From assembly GCF_003024195.1 (NCBI RefSeq), contig NZ_KZ679044.1:62001-126000 (forward strand): a stretch of 64,000 nucleotides of DNA. Direction: 5' to 3'. The notes below the pieces were generated by a model, which made no database searches, was not told the origin of the DNA, and saw only the letters and a program-made list of their open reading frames with translations. Source of the stretch: Streptomyces dioscori (GTDB taxonomy: Bacteria; Actinomycetota; Actinomycetes; Streptomycetales; Streptomycetaceae). Below, one piece after another: positions 40,061-48,285 of this stretch; within the stretch, counting starts at the first letter, position 1, and the number at the start of each line of letters is the position of its first letter. Position numbers and translations under genes: made by a program.

Positions 40061-40258
40061 TTACGCGCTGCCGAGGGCGCCGGAGCGTATGCACTGGAAG
40101 AGGCGGGTGAGCGAGGTGGGGGTGGTGACGAGTTCTATGGAGGGGTCGTCGCTCTCGCGGAGACGAATGGTGCGGGTCTCGTTGGCGAGTTCGACGCAGT
40201 TGTTGCCGTCGGCGCCGCCGGAGAAGGACGACTTCTGCCAGTTCTCGGGGGTGGGCAT
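40061..40258 (-). CDS. DUF397 small protein (WhiJ-system partner)
   Basis: A 65-residue DUF397 protein with the hallmark 'WQKSSFSGGADGNNCVELA' and C-terminal 'LTRLFQCIRSGALG'. In Streptomyces these small proteins are paired with XRE-DUF5753 regulators and can act as their partners in developmental control (whiJ-like loci). The ATG at 40258 has GAGG upstream; a GTG at 40270 would overlap the regulator stop by 4 bases (GTGA), so the pair is probably translationally coupled either way. Confidence 0.88.
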   Translation of the reverse strand: MPTPENWQKSSFSGGADGNNCVELANETRTIRLRESDDPSIELVTTPTSLTRLFQCIRSGALGSA

Positions 40259-40266
40259 GAGGCGCC

Positions 40267-41118
40267 TCACAGTTCCTTGGCCAGCCGATGGATGAAATTA
40301 CGCGACTGTTCGGGTTCGAGCGACACGGTCTTCACCTTACGAAAGAGGGTTCGCAAAGCTGCGAGTTGCGCCCCGGAATCAATGTAGGCGGTTCCGTGGG
40401 CGGTATCGCGAAGCGCTGTATCCAGCGCGGGTACCGCGCCACCCGCGTACGCCATTGCGCTCCACGCTCCACCGAAGTCGTCCAGGTCGAAGGGGATTAC
40501 ACGAGTAGTGACGTGATCGGCTTCGGAGTGTTCCAGGATGTGAGTCAGCTGAGCTTGCGTGGCACTTCGCTTGCCGACTCGGATACGTAGGGCCGACTCG
40601 TGGATTAGCGCTTCGTACGAAATGGGCGCGGGACCACTGATGACCACTTTGCGCTCCATGCGATGTCTCACTCGCAATTCCAGGTCAGGGCGCGGAAGTT
40701 CGGGGACGCGGTACGAGAAGAGTCCGCGAGCGTAGTCCTCCGTCTGGAAGAGGCCGGGGACATGCAGGAACTCGACGTCGAACCGGTGCGAGGCGTGGTG
40801 CTCCAACTCGGCGATGTCCAGGAACGAAGCCGGCAGCAGGCCCTGGTACTTCTCCCACCAGCCACGGGTCCGGTCGGTCGCCATCGATACCAGGGCGTCG
40901 ATCAACTGGCTGTCGGAACAGGAGTAGACGGAGGCGAGTCGGCGGACGGTGTTCTCGCTCATGCCGACGACCCCGGACTCGATCTGACTTAACCGTGCCG
41001 AGTCCGTTCCCAGCGCCGCAGCAGCCTCGCGCCCCTTGAGTCCGACGGCCTCGCGCAGTCTCTGCAACTCGGTGCCGAGGCGCATCTGGCGTGCGGTGGG
41101 CTGCCGTCTCCGAGCCAT
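40267..41118 (-). CDS. XRE-family regulator with DUF5753 domain (WhiJ-like), TTA codon
   Basis: A 283-residue regulator. An N-terminal Cro/C1 helix-turn-helix (about 18-72, 'LREAVGLKGREAAAALGTDS' and 'LSQIESGVVGMSENTVRRLA') is followed by DUF5753 (about 95-280, 'LEHHASHRFDVEFLHVPGLF', 'QTEDYARGLF'). It belongs to the WhiJ-like group that represses development-linked genes together with a DUF397 protein. Leu43, inside the HTH, is a TTA codon (40990-40992), so synthesis should need the bldA tRNA. It is divergent from an HATPase gene, with a perfect palindrome between them. Confidence 0.9.
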   Translation of the reverse strand: MARRRQPTARQMRLGTELQRLREAVGLKGREAAAALGTDSARLSQIESGVVGMSENTVRRLASVYSCSDSQLIDALVSMATDRTRGWWEKYQGLLPASFLDIAELEHHASHRFDVEFLHVPGLFQTEDYARGLFSYRVPELPRPDLELRVRHRMERKVVISGPAPISYEALIHESALRIRVGKRSATQAQLTHILEHSEADHVTTRVIPFDLDDFGGAWSAMAYAGGAVPALDTALRDTAHGTAYIDSGAQLAALRTLFRKVKTVSLEPEQSRNFIHRLAKEL

Positions 41119-41187
41119 GGGTTCTCCTCGTCACAACGGCGCTGCGGGTTGCCTCGTTCGGGGGCAGATTATGACAGTCGGTTGCAT

Positions 41188-41205
41188 GAGACCAACTTTG
41201 GTCTC
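41188..41205. promoter_or_regulatory. Perfect palindrome in the WhiJ-like divergent promoter region
   Basis: GAGACCAA-ct-TTGGTCTC lies in the 229-bp gap between the XRE gene and the HATPase gene, 70 bases from the XRE start codon. It is a strong candidate operator for the XRE protein. Confidence 0.7.
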
Positions 41206-41347
41206 TACCTTCAGTGACGCACCGCACACCCTGCGACATCTCGGGGACTCCGGAAGCGCACCACTCCGTCCTGCCACGGCGGCTGCGGCATGCCACTACT
41301 CCCCGCCTCACCCTCACCCTCCCCCATTCATGGAACGGAGTTCCCGC

Positions 41348-41776
41348 ATGCCGCAGGACGTCAACGAACCCGAGCCCTGGGAGTACACGCTCGGCATTCC
41401 CAACGACCCCCGCGCCGTGACGGTCTGTCGCCGTACTCTCCGCCTCATCCTTACGATCCATGGCCTGATCCGCCTCACCGATGTCGCCGAACTGCTGGCG
41501 ACGGAGCTGATCTCCAACGCGGTGTGTCACGCGAAGGGCCCCGCGGCCCTACGCCTGCGCTGGCGGGACGGAGTCCTGCGGATCGGCGCGTGGGACGGCG
41601 ACCCCGACCCGCCCCAACCGACGACGGCCTTCGCGAACTTCGCGGACATGGCGGAGTCGGAATCCGGCCGAGGCCTCGCCCTCGTCCAGGCCTGCGCGGA
41701 CGTCTGGGGCTGGTACCCACTGCCGCGAGACGGCACCGGAGGCAAGTACGTGTGGTGTGACCTGGGCATTGCGTAG
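41348..41776 (+). CDS. HATPase-domain anti-sigma-factor-like protein
   Basis: A 142-residue stand-alone GHKL ATPase of the RsbW type. The N-box is 'ATELISNAVCHA' and the G-box 'SESGRGLALVQACADVWGWY'. Such proteins bind sigma or anti-sigma partners, and in Streptomyces they are the third member of whiJ/abaA-like loci. ATG 41348 has CGGAG upstream; a start at 41330 is possible. It is divergent from the XRE regulator and probably shares its operator. Confidence 0.85.
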   Translation: MPQDVNEPEPWEYTLGIPNDPRAVTVCRRTLRLILTIHGLIRLTDVAELLATELISNAVCHAKGPAALRLRWRDGVLRIGAWDGDPDPPQPTTAFANFADMAESESGRGLALVQACADVWGWYPLPRDGTGGKYVWCDLGIA

Positions 41777-41898
41777 AGAGAAGAGTCGAGGTCGGGCCGG
41801 CCCGGTTCTCCGGCTCGCCGGGCGCCACAGCCCATCCGGAGGGCCTGCCCTGGTCATGCCTGGTCGACCCCCAGGCGAAGCAGATCTGGAGGGACCTG

Positions 41899-42144
41899 AT
41901 GACGGCGATCAACTACTTCTTCCGGCACGAAGTCGCCGAGAAGGTACGGGAAGAAGGGCGTGAAGAGGGGCGCATCGAGGATCGTGCAGAGATGACGCTG
42001 AACATCCTGCAGTGGCGCGGCATCGAGGTCCCAGACGCGGTGCGTGAGCGCGTGCGCACCTGCACCGATCTCGACGAGCTCGAACTGTGGGCGCAGCGGG
42101 CCGTTCATGCGACGGATGCGGCGCAGCTCTTCGGCGAGGAGTAG
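41899..42144 (+). CDS. C-terminal remnant of an Rpn-like protein
   Basis: An 81-residue ORF that matches only the tail of the Rpn-like family: 'KVREEGREEGRIEDRAEMTL' and 'WRGIEVPDAVRERVRTCTDL', the latter close to 'ARGIDVPEAVRERVSNCVD' of the intact relative at 38939. The frame stays open and family-like upstream of the ATG ('LVDPQAKQIWRDLMTAINYF', from about 41860), but no start codon or nuclease domain precedes it. It is best read as the 3' end of a decayed gene, although the short ORF could still be translated. Confidence 0.65.
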   Translation: MTAINYFFRHEVAEKVREEGREEGRIEDRAEMTLNILQWRGIEVPDAVRERVRTCTDLDELELWAQRAVHATDAAQLFGEE

Positions 42145-42176
42145 CGTTCCTCGGCTCTGTGTACGCGTAGGCGAAT

Positions 42177-42219
42177 GGGGTGGCCGGACACCGTCGTCGA
42201 TACGGTGTCCGGCCACCCC
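42177..42219. terminator. Bidirectional terminator, 18-bp stem
   Basis: GGGGTGGCCGGACACCGT (42177-42194) pairs exactly with 42202-42219. It lies between the remnant and convergent metG. Confidence 0.9.
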
Positions 42220-42245
42220 GGCCGTTCATGACAAGCGGACTGTCG

Positions 42246-43970
42246 TTACTCCGGGGCTCCGCCGAAGCGCTCCTTGTACGTTTCCAGGTCCTCGTCCGTG
42301 ATCTTGGCGAAGAGGACCGGGGGGACCGTGAAGGGGGTGCCTGCGGGGAGGGAGTCGAGGGACTTCGCTTCCTCCTGGGTTACCCACGTTGCCGTGTCGT
42401 TCGGCAGGGCGAAGGCTGCTCGCATCGCCGCCGACGAGGACGGGATGAACGGCTCCGAGACCACCGCGTACAGGTGGATCAGGTTCATCGCCGTGCGCAG
42501 GGTGAGTGCCGCGCCCTCCGGGTTCGTCTTGATCTCCAGCCAGGGGGCCTTCTCCTCCAGGTAGGAGTTGCCCGCCGACCACAGGGCGCGGAGCGCAGCC
42601 GCCGCCTTGCGGAACTGGAGCGTCTCCATCTGGGTCTCGTAGTCGGAGAGGAGGGAGGCGATCTCGTCGCCGAGCTTTGCCTCGGGGGCGCCCGCCTCCG
42701 CGCCCGCCGGGACCTCCTCGCCGAAGCGCTTCTTCGAGAAGGACAGGACGCGGTTGACGAAGTTGCCGAGGGTGTCGGCCAGGTCCTTGTTCACCGTCGC
42801 CGTGAAGTGCTCCCACGTGAACGACGAGTCGTCCGACTCGGGGGCGTTCGCGATGAGGAAGTAGCGCCAGTAGTCCGCGGGCAGGATGTCCAGGGCCTGG
42901 TCGGTGAAGACGCCCCTCTTCTGGGAGGTGGAGAACTTACCGCCGTAGTACGTCAGCCAGTTGAAGGCCTTCAGCTGGTCGACCTTCTTCCACGGCTCCC
43001 GTACGCCCATCTCCGTCGCGGGGAACATCACGCTGTGGAAGGGGACGTTGTCCTTCGCCATGAACTCCGTGTACCGCACGTCCGACGCGCCCGCCGGCTC
43101 GTACCACCACGACTTCCAGTCCCGGTTCTCCTCCGGAGCCGCGTCCGCCCACTCCTTCGTCGACCCGATGTACTCGATCGGCGCGTCGAACCAGACGTAG
43201 AACACCTTGCCGTCGGCGGCCAGCGTCGGCCACGTGTCGGCCGGGACCGGGACGCCCCAGTCCAGGTCACGGGTGATCGCGCGGTCGTGCAGGCCCTCGG
43301 TCAGCCACTTGCGGGCGATGGAGGACGCGAGCTGCGGCCACTCGTCCGCGACCTCGTCGATCCACGCCTCGACCTCGCCCTGCAGCTTCGACTGGAGGAG
43401 GAAGAGGTGCGAGGTCTCGCGCACTTCGAGTTCGGTCGAACCGGAGATCGCCGAGCGTGGGTTGATCAGGTCCGTGGGGTCCAGGACGCGCGTGCAGTTC
43501 TCGCACTGGTCGCCGCGCGCCTTGTCGTAACCGCAGTGCGGGCACGTGCCCTCGACGTAACGGTCCGGGAGGAAGCGGCCGTCGGCCGGCGAGTACACCT
43601 GCCGGATCGCGCGCTCCTCGATGAAGCCGTTCTCGTTCAGGCGGCGGGCGAAGTGCTGCGTCAGTTCCGCGTTCTGCGGGGACGAGCTGCGGCCGAAGTG
43701 GTCGAAGGCGAGCGCGAAGCCGTCGTAGATCGCCTTCTGCGCGTCGTGCGCCGACGCGCAGAACTCGGCGACCGGCAGGCCCTGCTCCTTCGCCGCCAGT
43801 TCGGCCGGGGTGCCGTGCTCGTCCGTCGCGCAGATGTAGAGGACATCGTGGCCGCGCTGGCGGAGGTACCTGGCGTACACGTCCGCCGGGAGCATGGACC
43901 CCACCATGTTGCCCAGGTGCTTGATCCCGTTGATGTACGGAAGGGCGCTGGTGATGAGGTGTCGAGCCAT
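42246..43970 (-). CDS. metG: Methionyl-tRNA synthetase
   Basis: Class I aminoacyl-tRNA synthetase, 574 residues. The HIGH-type motif is 'NGIKHLGNMVGS', the zinc knuckle is 'CPHCGYDKARGDQCENC' near residue 144, and the KMSKS-equivalent is 'GKFSTSQKRG', a form common in actinobacteria. The helical anticodon-binding domain follows; there is no C-terminal EMAP/Trbp extension. The ATG at 43970 gives the conserved 'MARHLITSALPYINGIKHLG' start; the longer frame upstream is not conserved-looking. It is upstream-flanked by a terminator from the VWA gene. Confidence 0.97.
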   Translation of the reverse strand: MARHLITSALPYINGIKHLGNMVGSMLPADVYARYLRQRGHDVLYICATDEHGTPAELAAKEQGLPVAEFCASAHDAQKAIYDGFALAFDHFGRSSSPQNAELTQHFARRLNENGFIEERAIRQVYSPADGRFLPDRYVEGTCPHCGYDKARGDQCENCTRVLDPTDLINPRSAISGSTELEVRETSHLFLLQSKLQGEVEAWIDEVADEWPQLASSIARKWLTEGLHDRAITRDLDWGVPVPADTWPTLAADGKVFYVWFDAPIEYIGSTKEWADAAPEENRDWKSWWYEPAGASDVRYTEFMAKDNVPFHSVMFPATEMGVREPWKKVDQLKAFNWLTYYGGKFSTSQKRGVFTDQALDILPADYWRYFLIANAPESDDSSFTWEHFTATVNKDLADTLGNFVNRVLSFSKKRFGEEVPAGAEAGAPEAKLGDEIASLLSDYETQMETLQFRKAAAALRALWSAGNSYLEEKAPWLEIKTNPEGAALTLRTAMNLIHLYAVVSEPFIPSSSAAMRAAFALPNDTATWVTQEEAKSLDSLPAGTPFTVPPVLFAKITDEDLETYKERFGGAPE

Positions 43971-44070
43971 TGCGGGCTGCTCCCGAGTCGCTACGTGGGG
44001 TGACGTCCGGTCGAGTGCTGCTTCGACTTTCGGCCGTCTTACGAACCTTGAAATCGTAGCCGACATGGGT

Positions 44071-44113
44071 GGGCCGCCCGCTCCTCGTTTTATGAGACGA
44101 GAGGGGGCGGCCC
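44071..44113. terminator. Terminator of the VWA-protein gene
   Basis: GGGCCGCCC (44071-44079) pairs with 44105-44113, with further pairing of CTCGT/ACGAG inside. It separates the VWA gene from metG on the minus strand. Confidence 0.75.
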
Positions 44114-44134
44114 GAGTGACGCTGTGGCGTGGGG

Positions 44135-45883
44135 TTACTGGCGCCAGTTCGCCAGTACGCCCTCGTAGATCTCCGCGTCCGTGAGCTCGCGGGGGGTCGG
44201 GCCCGCGTGGAAGAACGCGGTGTTGTCCGACTTCAGCTTGCGGAGGTAGTCGAAGGCCTTGTTGTCCTGCTCGCCGAACGCGACGAAGGAGAAGAAGAGG
44301 CCGGGGTGGCTCTTCGCCGCCGACGTCAGGGCCTGGGTGGCCGGGGTCTTGGCGTCCGGGGCGCCGTCCGTCTGGAAGACGACCAGGCCGGGCTCCGCGG
44401 GAGTGCCCGCCTTCTCGTGCAGGGCGATCACTTCCTCCACGGCCGCGTGATAGCTCGTACGGCCCATGCGGCCGAGGCCGGCGTGGAGTTCGTCGATCTT
44501 GTTGTCGTGCTCGGCGAGGGTGAGTTCGCCGGTGCCGTCCAGCTCGGTGGAGAAGAAGACGACCTGGACGTTCGCCTCCGGCGTGAGGTGGGCCGCGAGG
44601 GCGAGGGTCTGCTCGCCGAGCGCCTGCGCGGAACCGTCCTTGTAGTACGGGCGCATCGACGCGGAGCGGTCGAGGACCAGGTAGACCTTGGCGCGGGCGT
44701 CGGTGAGGCCCTGGTTCGCCAGGGCGGTGGCGGCTGCCTTGTAGGCGCTGAGGAGGGCGGGGGCCTGGGCGGCGACCGCGTCCTCACCACCGGCGGGCTC
44801 GCCCGCGGCAGGCTTGCCTGCGGCAGGCTCGGCCGCGGCTTCGGGGGCCGCCTCGGTCTCGGGTTCGGGGGCCGACGGCTTCTCGGCCTCGGCCTCGGCC
44901 TTCGCGGGCTCGGGCGCCTTTTCCGAATTGGGTTCCGGGGTCACCTCGGCGACGGCTGCCTCGGCCTCGGCCTCCGCCTCGGATGCCTCCTCGGCGGCTG
45001 CGGCCTCGACCTCGGGCTCCGGCTCGACGACCTGCTCGGCCTCGGGCTCCGGGACCAGCTGGATGACCAGCTCGGGCTCGGCCTCGGCCGCGGCGACGAT
45101 GACGGGCTCGGGTTCAGCCTCTGCCTCTGCCTCTGCCTTCGCGGGCTCCGCCTTCGCCGGCTCGGGCTTCGGCGTCACCTCGGCCGCGACGGGCTCGGGC
45201 GTCGGCTCCGGCTCCGGTGCCGTCTCTACGGCGGGCTCCGGCTCGACGGCGGGCTCCGGCTCGGCTTCCGCCTTCGCGGGCTCGGGCGCCGCCACGACGG
45301 GCTTCGGCTCAGCCTTCGCCTCCGCCACCGGCTCAGCCTTCGCCTCCGCCACCGGCTCAGCCTTCGCCTCCGGCTTCGGCTCCGCCACCGGCTCAGCCTT
45401 CGCCTCCGGCTTCGGCTCCGCCTTCTTCTCAGGCTCGGCCTCCGCAGCAGGCTTAGCCTCGGCCACGGCCTCGGCGGCAGCCACTACCTCGGCCTCGGCG
45501 GCAGCCTCAGCGTCCGCCTTGGCCTCAGCGTCCGCCTTGGCCTCAGCCTTCGCCGCAGGTGCCGCCCCCTGCTTCGGGACCGTGACGTTGTCGAACGCCG
45601 CCGAGACCAGGTCGTCCACCGAGGACGCCTTCGTCTCGGTCCTGCGCTCGGGCTGTCGCTCCGGCGCCGGCACGGCTTCGGCCTCGGGCTCGCGCTCCGT
45701 GGCCGGTGCGGGGACAGAGACCTCAGGCTCGGCTGCCGCAGGCGTGGGCTCGGGAGCCGTCTCCTGCCGGGCCGCCGGCACGGTCGGCTCGGCGGCGGCA
45801 GATGCGGAAGGGACCGCGGCAGCGGCAGCGTCCCCCTTGCGTGACTTTCCGAACGCATTCCGCAGGCGGGTGAGAATGCCCAT
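44135..45883 (-). CDS. TerF-like von Willebrand A protein with long Ala/Glu/Pro region
   Basis: A 582-residue protein. A short basic N-terminus ('MGILTRLRNAFGKSRKG') is followed by about 340 residues made almost wholly of Ala, Glu, Pro, Lys and Val in repeats such as 'AEAKAEPVAEAKAEP'. The C-terminal 210 residues form a vWA domain of the TerF type, with the MIDAS 'VYLVLDRSASMRPYYKDGS' and 'VVFFSTELDGTGELTL', 'TSYHAAVEEVIALH' and 'VVFQTDGAPDA'. TerF-type proteins belong to the tellurium/stress-response ter network. The low-complexity arm is probably extended and disordered, perhaps a spacer from a membrane- or nucleoid-bound N-terminus (inference). GAAGGG precedes the ATG. Confidence 0.85.
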   Translation of the reverse strand: MGILTRLRNAFGKSRKGDAAAAAVPSASAAAEPTVPAARQETAPEPTPAAAEPEVSVPAPATEREPEAEAVPAPERQPERRTETKASSVDDLVSAAFDNVTVPKQGAAPAAKAEAKADAEAKADAEAAAEAEVVAAAEAVAEAKPAAEAEPEKKAEPKPEAKAEPVAEPKPEAKAEPVAEAKAEPVAEAKAEPKPVVAAPEPAKAEAEPEPAVEPEPAVETAPEPEPTPEPVAAEVTPKPEPAKAEPAKAEAEAEAEPEPVIVAAAEAEPELVIQLVPEPEAEQVVEPEPEVEAAAAEEASEAEAEAEAAVAEVTPEPNSEKAPEPAKAEAEAEKPSAPEPETEAAPEAAAEPAAGKPAAGEPAGGEDAVAAQAPALLSAYKAAATALANQGLTDARAKVYLVLDRSASMRPYYKDGSAQALGEQTLALAAHLTPEANVQVVFFSTELDGTGELTLAEHDNKIDELHAGLGRMGRTSYHAAVEEVIALHEKAGTPAEPGLVVFQTDGAPDAKTPATQALTSAAKSHPGLFFSFVAFGEQDNKAFDYLRKLKSDNTAFFHAGPTPRELTDAEIYEGVLANWRQ

Positions 45884-46035
45884 GTGCGCAACCCTTCGCA
45901 TGAGTTGGTTCCGTCAATCCCTGGCCAGGACGGACACGTAAGGTTAGCCGCCAGGACCGAAGATCTTTATCAGGCCCAAACATGGACCCGGTTCCCGCAC
46001 GCCTGTCGGGGTCAAAGCCCTTTTGGCTGGACCCA

Positions 46036-46057
46036 GTTCACTCTCCGTTCACCTTGC
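46036..46057 (+). promoter_or_regulatory. PHO box upstream of phoX
   Basis: Two adjacent 11-bp direct repeats, GTTCACTCTCC and GTTCACCTTGC, match the Streptomyces PhoP-binding direct-repeat pattern. They end 63 bases before the phoX start codon, so PhoP should activate phoX under phosphate limitation. Confidence 0.85.
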
Positions 46058-46120
46058 GTCCGCGCTCTCGCACGCGCGTGCCCCTAGCGTCACGCCAGAC
46101 ACAGACATAGGGGAGGGAAC

Positions 46121-48226
46121 GTGCGCAACCTGCTGCCTCTGCTCGGCTCGACCGGTTCACACCCGGGCGGCCGTTCCGAGATGACCTGTCGGTACCGCTG
46201 TGGTGATGCCTGCTTCCACCCGGCGCCCAACACCAGCGCCAACGAATACGTCGGCGACGTCATCGCCGGAGCGCTCAGCCGGCGGTCGATGATGCGGGCC
46301 GCCGCCGCGGTGACCGTGACCACTGCGGCGGCCGGAAGCGCGGTCCTCGGCGCCGGCGCGGCCCCCGCCGCCGCCCAGCCCGCCACCCTGGCAACAGGCG
46401 CGAACGGCTCGCACGGCTCCCACGGCTCCCACGGTTCGAAGGGCAAGGCCGCCCGCGGTCTGCGCTTCACCCCCGTCGCGCCGAACACCGCCGACGCCGT
46501 CACCGTCCCCGAGGGCTACGGCCAGAACGTGGTCATCCGCTGGGGCGAGCCCATCCTGCGCGGTGCCCCGGCCTTCGACCCGGACCGGCAGACCGCGGCG
46601 GCGCAGGCCGGCCAGTTCGGCTACAACTGCGACTTCCTCGCCCTGCTCCCGCTGCCGGGCGAGCGCGGCCGTCAGCTGCTCGTGGCGAACCACGAGTACA
46701 CGGACGAAGTCCTGATGTTCAAGGGCTACGACCCCGCGAACCCGACCCGCGAGCAGGCCGAGATCGCCTGGGCCGCGCACGGTCTGGGTGTCGTCGTGGT
46801 CGAGGAGGAGCGGAAGACCGGCAAGCTCACCGCCGTGCCCCGCCACCACCTCAACCGTCGTGTCACCGCGACCACCGAGTTCAGGGTGACCGGTCCGGCG
46901 GCCGGATCGAGTCTGCTGAAGACCTCCGCCGACCCGACCGGCAAGAAGGTTCTCGGCACGCTCAACAACTGCGCCGGCGGCGAGACCCCCTGGGGCACGA
47001 CGCTGCACGGCGAGGAGAACTTCAACCAGTACTTCGCCAACGCGAGCCGCACGACCGACGCCCGCTACGGCATCGGCACCGGCGCCACCGAGCGCAAGTG
47101 GGAGCGTTTCGACAAGCGTTTCGACGTCGCCCAGGAGCCGAACGAGGTCCACCGCTTCGGCTACATCGTCGAGCTGGACCCGTACGACCCGACCTCGACA
47201 CCCCGCAAGCGCACCGCGCTCGGGCGGTTCAAGCACGAGGGCGCGACGATCCGTCTCACGGACGACGGCCGCCCGGTCGCCTACACCGGCGACGACGAGC
47301 GCTTCGACTACATGTACAAGTTCGTCGGCAGCAAGCGGATGCGCCACGGCAACAGCCGTGCCGCCCGCGAGCACAACCTGACCCTCCTCGACGAGGGCAC
47401 GCTGTACGTCGCCAAGCTCACCGGCGACTCCCCGGCGATCGAGATCGACGGCACCGGCAAGCTCCCCTCCGACGGCGAGTTCGACGGCAGCGGTACGTGG
47501 ATCCCGCTGGCCACCGCCACCGCGAAGGGCGCCGTCTCGCACGTCCCCGGCATGACCGCCGAGGAGGTGTACGTCTTCACGCGCCTCGCCGGTGACAAGG
47601 TGGGCGCCACGAAGATGGACCGCCCGGAGGACATCCAGCCCTCCCCGCACACCGGCAAGGTGTACGTCGCCCTGACGAACAACACCAACCGCGGTGTCGG
47701 CTCCAACGCCAAGGTCGACGAGGCCAACCCGCGCAACGCCAACAAGCACGGGCACGTCCTGGAGCTGACCGAGCGCCGCAACCGCGCCGACGCCACCAGC
47801 TTCGCCTGGTCGCTGTTCCTGGTCGCGGGCGACCCGAAGGACCCGGCGACGTACTTCGCGGGCTACCCGAAGGACAAGGTCAGCCAGATCTCCTGCCCGG
47901 ACAACGTGGCCTTCGACCCGCACGGCAACCTGTGGATCTCCACCGACGGTGCCCAGCTCGGCTCCCACGACGGCCTGTTCGGCGTGGCGACGAAGGGCGA
48001 CCGGCGCGGTGAGCTGAAGCAGTTCCTGACCGTGCCGAAGGGCGCCGAGACCTGCGGCCCGCTCGTCCAGGACCGCCGCGTCCTCGTCGCGGTCCAGCAC
48101 CCGGGTGAGATCACCGGCGCGACCGTCGAGAACCCGGCCAGCGTGTGGCCCGACGGCCCCGGCAAGATCGTCCGCCCGTCGGTCGTCTCCGTCTGGCGCA
48201 AGGACGGCGAGGACATCGGCGTGTGA
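46121..48226 (+). CDS. phoX: PhoX-type (DUF839) alkaline phosphatase, Tat-exported
   Basis: A 701-residue PhoX-family protein, an extracellular Ca/Fe-dependent alkaline phosphatase that releases phosphate from organic esters. A long N-terminus carries a twin-arginine signal ('SRRSMMRAAAAVTVTTAAAG', near residue 53) and a short His/Gly/Ser repeat. The DUF839 beta-propeller has 'LLVANHEYTDEVLMF', 'GGETPWGTTLHGEENFNQYF', 'RFKHEGATIRLTDDGRPVAY', 'DRPEDIQPSPHTGKVYVALT' and 'CPDNVAFDPHGNLWISTDG', which bear the metal-ligand acids and histidines. The GTG at 46121 follows GGGAGGGAA. The PHO box supports phosphate control. Confidence 0.92.
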   Translation: MRNLLPLLGSTGSHPGGRSEMTCRYRCGDACFHPAPNTSANEYVGDVIAGALSRRSMMRAAAAVTVTTAAAGSAVLGAGAAPAAAQPATLATGANGSHGSHGSHGSKGKAARGLRFTPVAPNTADAVTVPEGYGQNVVIRWGEPILRGAPAFDPDRQTAAAQAGQFGYNCDFLALLPLPGERGRQLLVANHEYTDEVLMFKGYDPANPTREQAEIAWAAHGLGVVVVEEERKTGKLTAVPRHHLNRRVTATTEFRVTGPAAGSSLLKTSADPTGKKVLGTLNNCAGGETPWGTTLHGEENFNQYFANASRTTDARYGIGTGATERKWERFDKRFDVAQEPNEVHRFGYIVELDPYDPTSTPRKRTALGRFKHEGATIRLTDDGRPVAYTGDDERFDYMYKFVGSKRMRHGNSRAAREHNLTLLDEGTLYVAKLTGDSPAIEIDGTGKLPSDGEFDGSGTWIPLATATAKGAVSHVPGMTAEEVYVFTRLAGDKVGATKMDRPEDIQPSPHTGKVYVALTNNTNRGVGSNAKVDEANPRNANKHGHVLELTERRNRADATSFAWSLFLVAGDPKDPATYFAGYPKDKVSQISCPDNVAFDPHGNLWISTDGAQLGSHDGLFGVATKGDRRGELKQFLTVPKGAETCGPLVQDRRVLVAVQHPGEITGATVENPASVWPDGPGKIVRPSVVSVWRKDGEDIGV

Positions 48227-48236
48227 GGCGCACAGA

Positions 48237-48280
48237 GGCAGGGGGCGCCTTCCAGCGAGGAGGGCGCCCCCTGCCTTTTG
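48237..48280 (+). terminator. Rho-independent-like terminator after phoX
   Basis: GGCAGGGGGCGCC (48237-48249) pairs perfectly with 48263-48275 and is followed by TTTTGCCTTT, an unusually T-rich tail for this genome. Confidence 0.88.
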
Positions 48281-48285
48281 CCTTT

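Noticed and set aside
40990..40992. Other TTA/TAA triplets in the 39-44 kb region (for example 39124, 39160, 43528, 43558) as possible TTA codons
   Set aside because: Frame checks place them out of frame with the genes on that strand; only 40990 and 38090 are in frame.
42812..42825. Third parS-like site (CACGTGAACG context)
   Set aside because: Only the central CACGTGAA matches; several consensus positions differ, and it lies within metG coding sequence.
44129..45844. 571-residue Leu/Gly/Arg-repeat plus-strand ORF
   Set aside because: It is antisense to the Ala/Glu/Pro arm of the VWA protein; the striking repeats are a by-product of that arm.
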